DNA of 64,000 nucleotides, taken from Pholis gunnellus. Lineage: Eukaryota; Chordata; Actinopteri; Perciformes; Pholidae. Positions 36,517 to 48,315 of this stretch are shown piece by piece; within the stretch, counting starts at the first letter, position 1; each line of letters begins with the position of its first letter. A program made the position numbers and the translations under genes. The stretch lies in contig OU342820.1 of assembly GCA_910591455.2 (NCBI GenBank), positions 4,633,564-4,697,563 of the forward strand, written 5' to 3'. A model generated the notes under the pieces. The model worked only from the letters and a program-made list of their open reading frames with translations. It had not been told where the DNA came from and did not search any database.

Positions 36517-37086
36517 CACACAGTTGCTGCCGTTCTCACGGGAGGCTTCCTTTTTTGGGTTCGGCATTCACCCGGGGATGTGATCTTCACTATTTTACGT
36601 AACGCAGACTGCATCCTTAATCCCAGCGGAGCTCCGTGAGGTGGGTTGAAAGGATTTTCTGGAGAGTCGAGGGAAAAGTACTGTCATTCCTTTAAATCCT
36701 AAAATAGAACGGTAGGGCCGTTCCGCAGCAGCCGCAAGAGAGGCGTACCGTGCAGAAAGGGGCTTTGAACAGTTGAAAGAGCTTAGCCCCAAGTGAACCG
36801 CTCCCCTGATGCTCAAAGCCGACTGCCCAGGCCAGCGGCCAAGGGACGGGGAAAACAGATTAGAACGCTGCTCAGCGAAAGGCTTTGTCCCAGAGCGATC
36901 GATTAAGTCTCTCAGGCCACCGTCAACCTAAACAACGTAGCACCTTTTTCTGCATTATTACACAAATTACATAGTTCCAAGCTACTGCACGCTTTTATTA
37001 TATATTGAACAAACCCTGACACCCTCACTACTTGTACATGTAGTTATTATCTTCATCAGTTCTACCTTCATTGAAGCAGGTTTTGC

Positions 37087-37560
37087 TTTAAAGGGGACAT
37101 ATCACGCCTATTTCCAAGTCCATTCTTGTATTTTGGGTTTCTACTAGAACATGTTTACGTGCTTTAATGGTCAAAAAACGAATAATTTTTCCGACACGGT
37201 CTGTCTGAATATACCTGTATTCACCTTCTGTCTAAAACGCTCCGTTTTAGCGCCTGTCTCTTTAAGGCCCCCTCTCAGAAAGAAAAAGCCCAACCTGCTC
37301 TGATTGGTTGGCGAGATCAATATGGCGCATCTTTGCAAAGGTTGTTCCAGAGACGGTTCAGAAAGGAGACGCCCCGCTGAGAGCCGGTGTCCGTTTTTTG
37401 TGTCACGTGGGTTTTTGCCACTGCCCCGCCCCCTTTAGGAGACTAGCGGCAGGTCCAGAGTCTATTAACTCCAATGGGAGAAGTGAACATGAACACAGAT
37501 TAGGAACAATTATTTTGCTGCACTCACCAAAGTAAATATTGGACCCATTTTTCACTAGCC
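37087..37560. repeat. Dispersed teleost repeat (GGGGACATATCA family)
   Basis: It starts with AAAGGGGACATATCACGC and runs through GTTTTAGCGCCTGTCTCTTT, CTGATTGGTTGGC and GCCCCGCCCCC blocks typical of a repeat found throughout fish genomes. No reading frame. Confidence 0.55.
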
Positions 37561-37589
37561 ACATTTCTCCGCAGCCAGAGTTAGCTGGC

Positions 37590-37720
37590 GGTTAGCTTAG
37601 CATAGCCTTAGCATAATAGCTAGCCTGGTTCTGTCCAAACGTAAAGAAACCTACTAGCAACTAATTTACAGGATATATCTCGCAACTTCTCCCATAGTCT
37701 TTATTCATGCTTCTGCACAC
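37590..37720. repeat. Fragment of the GCTTAGCATA-type repeat
   Basis: It contains GGTTAGCTTAGCATAGCC and CTAGCCTGGTTCTGTCCAAA, words shared with the 26.0, 30.2 and 34.1 kb copies. Confidence 0.45.
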
Positions 37721-38539
37721 CAAAGAGGTCTTTACATGTGCTCAGAATAAATAAAAGCAAAAGCAAACCTACAGTAAAGCCTACATTTTCCATTTATTAT
37801 CATCATAAATGTTGAATACAACAATTCACATCACATCTTCATACATTTTCAAATAGCCCCGGTTATCCTGTAAAAGAAATAATGCAATAAATCCGCATAT
37901 GAAGCTAATGTATGGAGACTTTGAGGGGCGGATATTTATGGGAGTTTACAAAAAGGCAGTGGAGTCAGGTGACAGAGCTCCTCCTTGAGAGTGTTGTTTT
38001 GAACTCTTTCACCCCTGCACTGCATAGCTTCTGTGAAACTGATATGTTGTTTGGCTCAATATACATTTCAAAAGCCTGAAGGAAATTGCTAATTTGCTTA
38101 AGTTCCTCAAAAACTGTATTTCAAGAGAAAATCTAATTCTGGAAAGTAAGCAGTAAACAGTTTTACCCAGAAGCTTTGAAAATAGAAAAGCCAATGTCAA
38201 AACACTCATCTTGTAACGCTCGACTCCTTTACGGTATTGTCCACTGTTGTAATGTGGGATCATAGAATTAGACAATTGAGTTTTCATTGTGCGAGAAGAA
38301 AGCGCTGGAGGGGGGAGGAGGAGGGGGAGCGACTGCGAATAGAGGGGTTTGTTGAGGACAATGGCTCAACTAAGCAAGGCCATCTGAGGTCTGTTCATTC
38401 TTACCTCATGCTCCCACAACACAATGTTCATTCATTCATTTCACTTCAGTTATCCAAGAAGGAGCACAGGCACGTCCAACACTCTGAGAATAACCCTCAG
38501 AATGAGAGAACAGGATGAAGTATGCACACTTTCACATGT

Positions 38540-38878
38540 ATACGTATATATATATATATGTGTATATATGTATATATGTGTATGTATGTATATGTGTGTA
38601 TGTCTGTATGTATATGTGTATATGTATGTATATGTGTATATGTATGTATACGTGTATATATGTGTGTATGTGTATATATATGTGTATATGTGTATGTATA
38701 CAGTATATGGGTATATATATGTGTATATGTATATATGTGTATGTATGTATGTATGTGTGTATATATGTGTATATATACAGTATATGTGTATATATATATG
38801 TATGTATATATACACTAAATGTATATATGTGTATGTGTATATATGTGTGTATATATATATATGTATATAATATATATT
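38540..38878. repeat. TATG/TGTATA minisatellite-like array
   Basis: About 340 bp of TATATG, TATGTG and TGTATGTA words with irregular C interruptions (TACAG, TCTG, ACGTG). Open frames across it encode only Tyr/Ile/Val/Cys/Met repeats and are not genes. Confidence 0.9.
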
Positions 38879-40632
38879 CCTGTTTACATTCAGTTTATTC
38901 AGTTGCAATTTCCTTGTAATATATATTAGGCTTACTTGCAGGACCTTCTTTTAATATTTATCCATATTTAATTAGTATTGTTGGCGGGGGCCTGGGACTC
39001 TAGATTTTCTGCTCTTTGTTGTGCGTTAGATACATTTTTTTAATCTATTTCAGCTATTTATTCATAATCTTGTAGCTTTTTATTTCAACCTTTTATCGAT
39101 GTCTTTCAACGTTGGCTCACTATCCACCCATTACCATATTGTATCAAACTTTCTGCTTGCTATGCACTCCCAATGGCACCACGAGGTGTTCAGGTGTTAC
39201 AGCTGACGCATCACATGTAGATTTTGGACTAAACCTAATGGTGGTTCCACCGCCATATCTATCCTTCTCTCTGTGCCCTGAGTGACACTTTAGTGCTGCG
39301 TGTGGAGGACGTGGAAGGCTTTAATCTGGAGCCAAGTGAGAGTTCCTTGATGATGGATCCCTGACGATGGGGAGCCGTGTCGGTGGAGGGAGTGAGTCAT
39401 CCATCATCTGTCCGCTGCGTTAGGTTGCCGCCGGCGCTGGTGCAGAGCCGAGTCAAGCCCCGTATCTCACGTCGCCGAGGGAGCGCTGACGTCAGAGCTG
39501 TCACTGTTCCACTCTCTCATCAGCACCCACTCACAGAGCTCCGGGTATCGTCAGGGTGAAATACAATAATAGCACTGAGTGCACTGTCTTCATTTAGCCC
39601 CCCACCCCTCCCCGTCTCTGTGTTGTGAGTCCTATTTTCTTATTTGTTTTTCTTCAACAGCTTCTCCCTCCTCTCCCCTCCTCTCCCCTCAAATCTTCTC
39701 AGCAAATACTCAGAGAAAGTTCATTCCCCTCCAGCTCTGCCTCGGCGTGTCACTCTGATCTTGGTGATTCAGGTGCAGTTTGATACAAGATAACTCTACT
39801 GTGAGACTGACGCGTTGTTTGTGTTTTTGACCGGAGCATCACAGCTCTAAAGCGCCGCGTACATGACATGGACAGCCCTCATGAGTGAGTCAGAGTGTCG
39901 GCCAAACATCCGGAGAAATGACCGCCCACGCGCAAAATGCAGAAAAATGACGCGGATGTGCTCTTAAGCAACTTTTCTTTTCTTTTTTCCCCCTTCATCT
40001 TGTTCGTGGAATTGATAATACATGTGCAGCTGCTGACTTCTAGTGAAGGAAGTGAGTCATCATAGGATGAATTACAAAGGTTGCATAACTAGTGTGCCAG
40101 CTCAGCATATGCTTCCCCTCCCTATGAACGGACTTCTAGGTAGCGGATTAGCAGTTCTAAACATGATTATGAACAAACCATAAACATATTTGGGTAAAGT
40201 GGTGTTGTGTTTCCGTTTTGGGTTAAAGCTGCTGGTGTTTACTGTCCTCTTATTAATATGTTGTTTATAATACCCACATACATACATACCTAGACACTTT
40301 TAATGACCAGATCCATATCTGACGACATGCTGCGGTCTCGTGGTTGTTGAGGCTATACTGCCCTCTTGTGGTAAATTAATCTTCACAGCCACACTAGGTG
40401 CATGAAGTGTTTTTTATGTTTAGTATCCACATGTGAGTAAGACTGTATGGAAAAAGAATACGACGATTTAAAAAGTAGTTTGTTAATTATAACGTGGCGA
40501 AAAAAAAGAAAAATCACCCAAAGCGTCTTTGATCAGATCATGTAAAATTACAGTTCACAATGACATAACATGTGTGTATATCTTCTACCCCATCTTTAAA
40601 CAGTCAGTCTGCACCACCTCGTCTACCCATCC

Positions 40633-40935
40633 CAGTGGCAGATGAAGTACTCATATCCCAAAAGTACCGATACAACAGTGTAAAAATACTCCATCGCAGG
40701 CAAATGCCCTGCATTCAAAGGTTTACACAACTATTATCGTTAAAATATACTTAATTAAAAGTACTTGTTCAGCAGAAAATGTCCCTTGTAAGTGACATGT
40801 TATTATTATATATGACATTATTAGATTGTTAGTACTGATGCATCAATATGTAATATCATTGCACTGATGTAGCTGCTCACAGTGGAGCTAGTTTTACATT
40901 TTACATTAGATACATTTGTTTATTGTGGGATAGCG
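40633..40935. repeat. CAGTGG...TACTC dispersed element (near-canonical copy)
   Basis: It begins CAGTGGCAGATGAAGTACTC and continues with AAAGTACC, TACAACAGTGTAAAAATACT and ATATACTTAATTAAAAGTAC. It belongs to the same non-autonomous family as the 280-bp element at 45.6 kb. The right terminus is not clear. Confidence 0.6.
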
Positions 40936-41169
40936 GAGTTGGAAAGTTGAAAGAAATCAAGGTTTTGATGGACAAAACGTTTTAGTGAATTACTGGAGAG
41001 CTGTATCTCTTTGGGCTTTAGACAATTATGTCACCTTTTCGTAAGAGAGCACAAGCCCTAAAGCTTCTGTTTAATCCTTAAAATGCATCGTGTTTTAAAA
41101 GCTCATGTGTTTCCTGTCTGGTAAATCTAAAGATGTTTATACATAATCTATAGAATAAGTGTAAAGTTC

Positions 41170-41212
41170 ATCCATCTATCCATTATCTATAGTTTTGCTT
41201 ATCCGGGGCAGG
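41170..41212. repeat. Short dispersed repeat fragment
   Basis: CATCTATCCATTATCTATAG followed by GCTTATCC resembles the very common fish repeat word series CCATCCATTTTCTATACCGCTTATCC. Confidence 0.4.
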
Positions 41213-42748
41213 TTGTATAGTAGCAAACAATGTAAATACCCTCGTACTCTAGTACCTCAAAATAGTATTGTTGCTCATAGAAAGCCTCACTGTGCTGCCC
41301 ACCTAAACATGTCTTGTCAATAGGAGGGATGAATACAACAGAACACAGATGTCCAGTATGTCCCACTCTGCATGATGCTCTGATGGTCCTGGCAGCTGAA
41401 GCCTTACAGGCCATGGCCGCATGGCCGGCTGCCCGTGGGTTGATGGGAACTGTGGCCAATGACCACTGGGATATCCGAGCCAGGAAGGGCGGAGTGAAAG
41501 TCCTTCCTCCCTTGCCAGAGTCGCTCTGCCTGACGGACGGTACTTAGACGGGCTAAGCTGTACGCGTCTCTCTGTGGAGAGTAGAAACAGAGACTGCCCT
41601 CTCTAGTAAATGTGATCCCCGGTCAGCGAGGGAAAGTTTTCCTGAACTTTTTCTGACGGCACCATCTACCATGGATCTTCTTTATTCATTCAGGCACGAC
41701 ATGAACTATTTAATATCAGGCTCGACGCTTGAATTTCCAATCAGCTCAGTGATTAGACAAAATTCTAGACGCCACCAAAATAATGATTGTATTATTCATG
41801 CTGCATGGGGAAAATGTACCGCAGCGTTGAAACATTGCCGAAGATGCTGCCTATTCAGTTTAATGAGAGTGACTTGGCTGGCGCAGTTCCTGCTCGGCTC
41901 TTAGACTTTGCTTATTTTTGCTTTGTAAAGTTTAACCTCCGTGGATAGAAGAAATCGTAATAGAAAGAGTCATTATTCACCTTGCTTGCAGTTTGAGGTG
42001 TCGGCTTTACAATGGTGGTGTCTAGGGTAAATGCTATTGAGACCGGGGGGGACTTGTTGTTGCAACACAGTGAGATTTCCTTCATCTTTATTGCAGAGTA
42101 GGGGTCAAGCCTCAAAAACACGGGGACCTACGCTTCCCATAATGCAACCAGACAGTGTCTTATTCCAGACACTCCCTGCCCAATAAACACCCATATCTTT
42201 GAAACGCCTCCAGTTTAAGCACATTATATATTTATATATTTGTCAACTCCAAGCCCACGCCCAAATCACCCTGATGACATCATCAGGGTCATTTCCTGAG
42301 GCCTTAGAAAGCTCCCGTCACAGCCACAGAGGATGCTATACAACTGTTTTTAGCAGCAGAGTAGAACTCTGTGACGAGTAAGCTGAAATGTAAAATCTGC
42401 AGAGTGCCCCTTTATTATCTCAACCGTGAATTCTGAAAGTATATAGAGTTAGTTTTCTATTTCTAATCATTGTGAGCATGTTACAAAAATCATTACAAAA
42501 AGTGTGTTGATGTATGCAAATAAACAACAAACCAATGTGTGAAAATGTGGAACCACTTTTTACTACAGAGGTTTTTTTCTTAATTTATTTGAATCTCAAA
42601 GCAAAAGATCAAATGGAAACACAGAAAATGACATCATCATTACAACCAGCCCCATTAAAACCATCATCTGTATGATTACAACCAAAGGACTGGTGTTGGC
42701 TACTAAACATAACAAGGATGGAGAGAATGACTGAAGTGATACTTTTGC

Positions 42749-42754
42749 TTTATT
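42749..42754 (-). other. Candidate poly(A) signal of misp3-like gene
   Basis: Minus-strand AATAAA about 205 nt after the misp3-like stop codon. It fits the end of the last exon. Confidence 0.45.
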
Positions 42755-42957
42755 TATGTGCCGAATAAAACTAGCCTTTAAAAATATCAAAACGCATATT
42801 TGACCCCGGATACAAAGCAGAGAGACAAAAAGCATTTAAGCCGGAGCTATCTTCAGGATTTTGGTTATACTGATTTAATCTTGGGCTTTAGCAGCTCTAG
42901 CATTGCAGAGTGTTGTTATTCTATTTGTAGCGTTGAAAGACGTCCCAACGGCCAACA

Positions 42958-43059
42958 TCAGTTCTTTTCCTTTGACGTCTTCCCGTTGATGAGGCCGGAC
43001 TCCCAGCGTTGCCACAGAGGAGCCCTCTGACCTCCTGCTCTGTGAACTTTTGACTCCTG
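42958..43059 (-). CDS. misp3: misp3-like, last coding exon (33 codons + TGA)
   Basis: The acceptor CTTATCTCACAG is followed by an in-frame segment reading QESKVHRAGGQRAPLWQRWE, then SGLING and a TGA at 42960-42958. The frame starts in phase 0, as required by the preceding exon. The WQRWESG-type end resembles the RWE-type ends of MISP/AKAP2-C family proteins. The exon is short and was found from splice signals plus phase agreement. Confidence 0.75.
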   Translation of the reverse strand, partial: QESKVHRAGGQRAPLWQRWESGLINGKTSKEKN

Positions 43060-43482
43060 CTGTGAGATAAGACAAGCCAGATTTAGAGGAGATCAGCTCC
43101 CTTGTCTTGATCCGCTGAATTGGAGAACAATTATAGAAGCACTCGTACTAATCCAAGCATTTGTAAAACAAATAGCGTGTGGGAACACCTACAATCTAAT
43201 GTCTTTCTAACCCATGATCCAGAAGGCCTCACTTACGGTAACATATCTGAAATCGGATTCAACCTGAATCTCTCTCCTGATATAAACTGCGTCAATCTGT
43301 GAGATGCCAAGAACAAAAACTTCTTCCTGTAGTGTTTCCTTGAATTGGTGACAGTACAACACAATGGCTCACTTTGTTCTCGCCAGCTTTGTACACTAAA
43401 CACGTGGGAACAGATCGTACGTACAGAACAATGGAGGAAACAAGAAGTAAGCCATTTACAGTGATTGGACCTGGCACATCAC

Positions 43483-43568
43483 CTGTGTCTGCTCCGATTT
43501 CATCTGGTCTTTCTTGGAGGGCGGCGGCCAAACCCGTTCCAGTTTCCCCCTGGACTGTTTCCTGACAT
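43483..43568 (-). CDS. misp3: misp3-like, penultimate coding exon (86 nt)
   Basis: The acceptor TTTTCTGTCCTTAAG and the donor ACACAG|GTGATG bound 86 nt that complete the phase-1 codon of the large exon and end in phase 0. The peptide includes KQSRGKLERVWPPPSKKDQ. The GKL...WPP word recalls the C-terminus of human MISP3 as I remember it. The neighbouring splice phases match exactly on both sides, which is the main support. Confidence 0.78.
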
Positions 43569-45907
43569 CTTAAGGACAGAAAAAAGGGATTAGGATGTTG
43601 TAAAGGGATTTGACTTTCAGGCTTCAATTCTCCATTAAACCAATCAGGATTTCACAAATTGAGTCACACTAATCCTTATTTGTTGGTCTGCCGTAACGTA
43701 AGCAGCAAACGGTAGCTGCTAACTAGCTTACTACCTCTAGTAGTAACCTGTGTGTTAGCTTCCTAAGCCGGCTGCATTTCACACTTCATTATTTTGTGGG
43801 GTAACATGTTAATCGTAAGAAAAGTTTACGACAAGCACATCCACTGTGTAGACTTTCTTAACTGTGCGATGGCCGGTCCTGGGGTTCTACTTCATCCGAA
43901 TTTCGGCTAACATTAGCGACTCTGGGAAAAGTTTAGCCTACAGTAACCCAAGCCAAACTCACATTGTTCCCACTGTGGCGCGGCTTCCAAAGCTGATCGA
44001 GGCCATTCGTGAAGTACCTACACATTTCTGTGGTGATCCTATATTTCGTATGTATCATCCTTTTCGGTTCATGCCCGTTTTTCCCGTTATTATATTTGTC
44101 GTGAAACAGTTTGGACGTGTATTCCCGGGAATCCTGTTTCCCCAGGATTGAACCGCAAGGTTTTCACTCAATACATTTCCAACTCCAGAGTTCACTTGAC
44201 AGCAGTCCACGACCACCCCTTCGACGCAGACCAGAAAGCGGTTGTTTGGTCCGAAGCAGAGTTCAAATGCAGCATTTACACCGACCTAAACAAACCGCAC
44301 CAAGGGGCTAAACCCCGCAGGGTTCAGACTAAACAACGCACCCTCAAGTCTTTCAGCATCATGTGTGCCTGTTCTCATTTTGAAACTAGTCAGCTGGAAA
44401 CAATAAAAGTCAACTTGAGACAACATTTTCAAATCGACTCATTAAGCTAACATTAGCATAATTAGTTACCTAGCCACAGCTGATAAACTTAGCTAGCAAC
44501 AGTTGTTGTTTTCAGCCAACCACTGTCTAAAACCAAGGAACTACAGTTTCGCAAATGAATGCAACATGAAAAGCTCGACAGGCATAGCAACAGCCTCAGT
44601 TAGATTATTCTAGGTACGTACGTGTAGCATGCTTAAAATGGGTGCTGCTTTGAAATGTCGAAGGCGTCGATGTGATGTAACGTCATTAATCACTGTATAT
44701 TTGACTCTATGAAGGTTATATTTTTCAGTGTAGTGTCAAAGCTGTGCTGAAATGTCCTCAGTGAAGACATCCCAGTGTATTTGGGTTGTACATCCTCATC
44801 CAGCATTGTGTGTCATGGCTGGTTAGGATAACACACCACAGCTCATTTGACCTTAAGAATGAGTCATTTCCGTCAGTTTAGCCCAGTTTTACCCCCCCCC
44901 CCCCCCCCCCATACATATTGTGTTGCTGTCACATGCAAGCCTCATCATCCTCACCTCAAGTCAACCCCACACATCATTATCCATCCGCCTTGGCTGAAAG
45001 TACTAGCTCGGTGCTGTATAATGAGCCGGCTGCCTCCAAGCTCTCCTGCCATGCTTATAGGCCATAACAACAGAAAAATGCACACAAGCTGTGCATACTA
45101 TCAACAAGACCGATCAACTGTCTGAAGTCATTTGTATTACTATTTACACAACACTATAACCGAACTAGAACTGCCCCTGGCTCAAGCTTGGGTGCAGACA
45201 AGGAGCCTCCATGTTGCCACTGAGCCCGCTGGCATCAGCTGACTCCGATCAGGCAGCCGCTGGAGTGATTCGCCCTTAACCGCTGGTGACAGAGCCGACA
45301 CTAAGTTGTCGATAAGACTCCTCGGATAACACTGGGTGATGCTAATGCGGGGAGGCATTCATTAAAGTGCTCAGACTGAGTGTCAGAAGGCCGCGATGTG
45401 CAATGAATAAAGATCTAAATGACTCTTATTAGACATCCAAGTGTTTACATGATGCATCTGAACAGCCTGATGGAAATAATCCAATAGATGTTTCAGTATT
45501 TTCCACTCATGTTTTCATTGCATTGTCAGTAATGTTAATCCAAATGATCAGATTGGGCTTCACTGAAATATTGTACAATTTAACCGCCATGGTGCATGCA
45601 AGATTACACGTGGTCATCATCAGTGGTGGAACAAGCCCTCTGTTGTATTAATACTTTTACTTCAGTAGAAGAACAATGTAAAAAATACTACATTGCAAGT
45701 AAAAGTCATGCATCCATAAGATACTTAAGTGAAAGTGCAGAGTTATTGAAAGGAACAGCAGTACTTTTACTTTTGATACATAAGTATCAAAAGTACAATG
45801 CTGAGAATAATAAACCCCTTGAGTGGTATACTATATATAGTGCATTAAATATATTGTATACTGGTACTAACTTGAGCTGTATATTCCACCACTGATGTCG
45901 AACTCAC
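43569..45907 (-). other. misp3-like intron
   Basis: A 2.3-kb intron between the large exon and the 86-nt exon. It holds a 19-nt C run at 44892-44910 and, at its 5' end, a 280-bp inverted-repeat element. No other coding exon is needed to keep phase. Confidence 0.65.
45618..45897. mobile_element. 280-bp MITE with 14-bp inverted repeats
   Basis: The element is bounded by perfect 14-bp terminal inverted repeats CATCAGTGGTGGAA and TTCCACCACTGATG. Internally it has the TACTTTTACTTCAGTA and AAAATACTACATTGCAAGTA words of the CAGTGG...TACTC fish family. The TIR core CAGTGGTGGAA is hAT-like, but I do not see a convincing 8-bp target duplication. There is no transposase. Its right end lies four bases beyond the donor hexamer of the misp3-like large exon. 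Confidence 0.75.
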
Positions 45908-48305
45908 CTGGCATCGGTTTGAACCGTGACCTCTCTCCGTCTTCACTACTCCGCCTGCTCTCTCCGTACAGAGTGCATCTCTGTCTGCGCAGCTCCTCCT
46001 CTCTTTTCTTGGCCTCCCGGATGTCCTTCTCCACTTCCGGCTTCAGAGCGAGGGCCGGGCGCAACTTGAAGAAGGGGTTTCCTCTGAGGTTGGGAGATTC
46101 TTGAGCCCCGTTTCCCTCCCTGGTTTCGCCCCTAGTATCCACAGCCGACGTAGAGACGTCTGTGTTTATGGAGTCCATGCTTCTGCACAGGTGTGCGTGT
46201 TTGTCTGGTTTTGCGTGGGGAGACGAGTGCGTTTTGTCTCGAGAACCACCAGTTGGGCTCATTGGTCTTAAGACTTCTGCGTGTTTCTCAGTCTCTTTAT
46301 ACAGCCTGAAGGAATGTGCTCTGGAAATGGGGCAAATTTTGAGTGACAACATCTCCAGGCTACGCGTGCGCTCTAGCACAGAGGGGTAAACGCGACCTTT
46401 CATTTGGGGTTTCCGGTGCCTTGCCGGACCCTCCGCGTTATCCTGCTGGAAAGCCTCAAACAGCAGTTTTGTCTCCTTTAACTGGCGGACTTCTCCTTTG
46501 CTGTACCCACCTGGGATCTTCCCCTGGTTGACCAGCACCAGCTCTCTCTGACTCTCCTGACTTATCTCCTTCTTCATCTTCTGCTCGGAGAACTGCCAGT
46601 CGCTGCGCTGCTCTGGGCCATACTTGGTGAGAAAGGGCTCAAGTGAAATACTGTTCTTAAAGGGGATCTCTAGCACATCCAGATTATCTGCGAGGTTGAA
46701 GACACCACCGGCTCTCTGCAGGTTCTGCTTCTCCTGGGCTTCCTGGAGGGTCTGCCTCTCAATGCAGGTCTCAACGACCAAGCGTCGGTGGCAGAAGGAC
46801 AGAAAGGGAATTTGGGAGGAAGATGTGTCTTTGGGGTCTCTTTGAGACAAGTCTGCAGGTATCCAGCTGTCACTTTGATCATCATCAGAGTCTCCTGCCT
46901 CTGCTCTGGCAATCTTGTGATGCTCTGACTCTACAGGCGTTGTTGACGAAGACATCCCTGCCTTTGCTTCGACGTCTTTTCTCTCATTCTTTTCCATCGC
47001 GTGAAATCTACTCTCTTCTTCCTCATCTCCACCTGTTACGTGGCCTTCTCTTGCTTTCAAATCATCTACTTCAGTCCCAAGCACGCGTTTTGTCTCGCTT
47101 CTTGTCTCTTGGACAACCAGCCAGGAGGCGTGAGGGCTCTCTGGTGTACATACATCCTGACGGAGCTGCAGTAGTTGCAGACGTTGAAGCAGTTGCTCCC
47201 CTTGTTGGATACCGGTAGATATTCTCCCGCTCCCATCTCCCTGCTTGTCCTTTGTCGCCATCTCTTCGGAGCCTTCAGAGATGGAGAGTCGGGATACTGA
47301 TGTGGTGCCACTCTCTCTCCTCATCCAGTTATACTTTGTGAGGGCATAGTTCAAAGATCCCGTGTCAACATGCTCTTCATCACCATTGGACTCCTCTGCT
47401 GGGACGTCCTGTACCTGTGGCTGACAGGTTGCTGCGTCTATCGGGGTTTGGTCGCATTCGCAGAGCTCCGGTGGCCCGTAGGACTCAAAATCATCACCAC
47501 TCGCACGGAGACCAGACACTGTCGGGGCATTCGTCTCCACATCGCCGCAGTCAACATTTTCTGTGGTTAGTTTTGAGTCTGTCTCAGCAAGACCACAAAC
47601 GTCCCCGGATTCTCCCCCTTTGTCAAAATGCGTCTCATTTTCAGAGTTCTTCTCGATGCTTGAAGGTACCTGTTTTGGGTATTTGTCCTTTCCCGCCTCA
47701 GTTTCCCTGCACTTTTCCTGCCCCTCACTCAAAATTCTAATACCCTCGGGCTCTTGATCCGATTCTTCATCTCCCGTTGTGTTTTCCTGATGGTGTCTTC
47801 CGGTTGGATCATAACATGCTTCCTCCATGGGTGTTTGCTCTTGATCTTTAGGTAGAATGGAGTCTTCAGACAGAGACGCCTTAGAAGTCTGCTCTGTGCT
47901 TACTATCACTTCATCCACCTCGTTCTGTGATGCCATTAACTGCCTCTCACCGTGATGCCAGTCTAAGCCCCTGGGATTATCTTTAGCCTGTGTGGCTTCA
48001 GCTGCCCCTTTTGTAAGGGTCACGCTGGAATTATTCTCCCGAGCACCTGTGCTGCCCTCTGCGGGCAGAAAAGGAGCCGTGTGGGGTGGAGGAGGTGGGA
48101 CAAAGTCGTCGTCTGCGCCCTCATCGTCCATCACGCTGTAGTACCTCGTGATCACGGCCGGGACTTTGGTCTCATCTTGGGGCTTCTCTCCACAGCTCAC
48201 CAATGTGTGGTCTGTCACAGGGTTGGAGTCCATCTTCAGCCACAGGCCACACTCATCTCGGGACAGCAGACCTTGAGGGCCGGGCCTGGGTTTTTCTGTT
48301 TCCAT
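45908..48305 (-). CDS. misp3: misp3-like protein, large coding exon (799 codons)
   Basis: This exon encodes most of an 861-aa acidic, largely disordered protein of the MISP/AKAP2 C-terminal family. MISP proteins bind actin and act at the cell cortex and spindle. A PPPPP run lies at 70-74. A conserved-looking block with WQFSEQKMKKEISQE and NQGKIPGGYSKGEVRQLKET lies about two-thirds along. The family signature NPFFKLRPALALKPEVEKDI and the following basic coiled helix (REEELRRQR) lie at about 743-777. The exon ends in CCAG|GTGAGT. The frame also runs 24 codons upstream of ATG 48305, but it starts there with GTG and contains a plausible acceptor (TTCAAAG, exon from 48315), so I start at the ATG. 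It is followed by two phase-matched exons and preceded on the same strand by palm3. Human MISP3 is much shorter (about 220 aa), so MISP is an alternative name. Confidence 0.78.
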
Positions 48306-48315
48306 GGGTACAAGC

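Larger units (their letters stand above)
24409..42730. other. Long intergenic, repeat-rich, no supported gene
   Basis: I found no exon with a recognisable domain or consistent splice sites. The region contains AT microsatellites (24609-24652), a GT array, a 54-nt C run, a TATG minisatellite and fragments of several dispersed fish repeats, annotated below. Unannotated parts such as 26.5-30.1, 34.2-36.4 and 38.9-40.6 kb look like unique non-coding DNA. Confidence 0.55.

Noticed and set aside
38424..38919. Overlapping frames of 98-152 codons on both strands
   Set aside because: They encode only Tyr/Ile/Val/Cys/Met runs from the TATG minisatellite and are open in several frames at once.
45596..45895. 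99-codon plus-strand frame next to the misp3-like exon
   Set aside because: It lies almost wholly within the 280-bp inverted-repeat element and shows no domain.
46670..47311. Other-frame open stretches inside the misp3-like exon
   Set aside because: They are out-of-frame shadows of the 799-codon exon.
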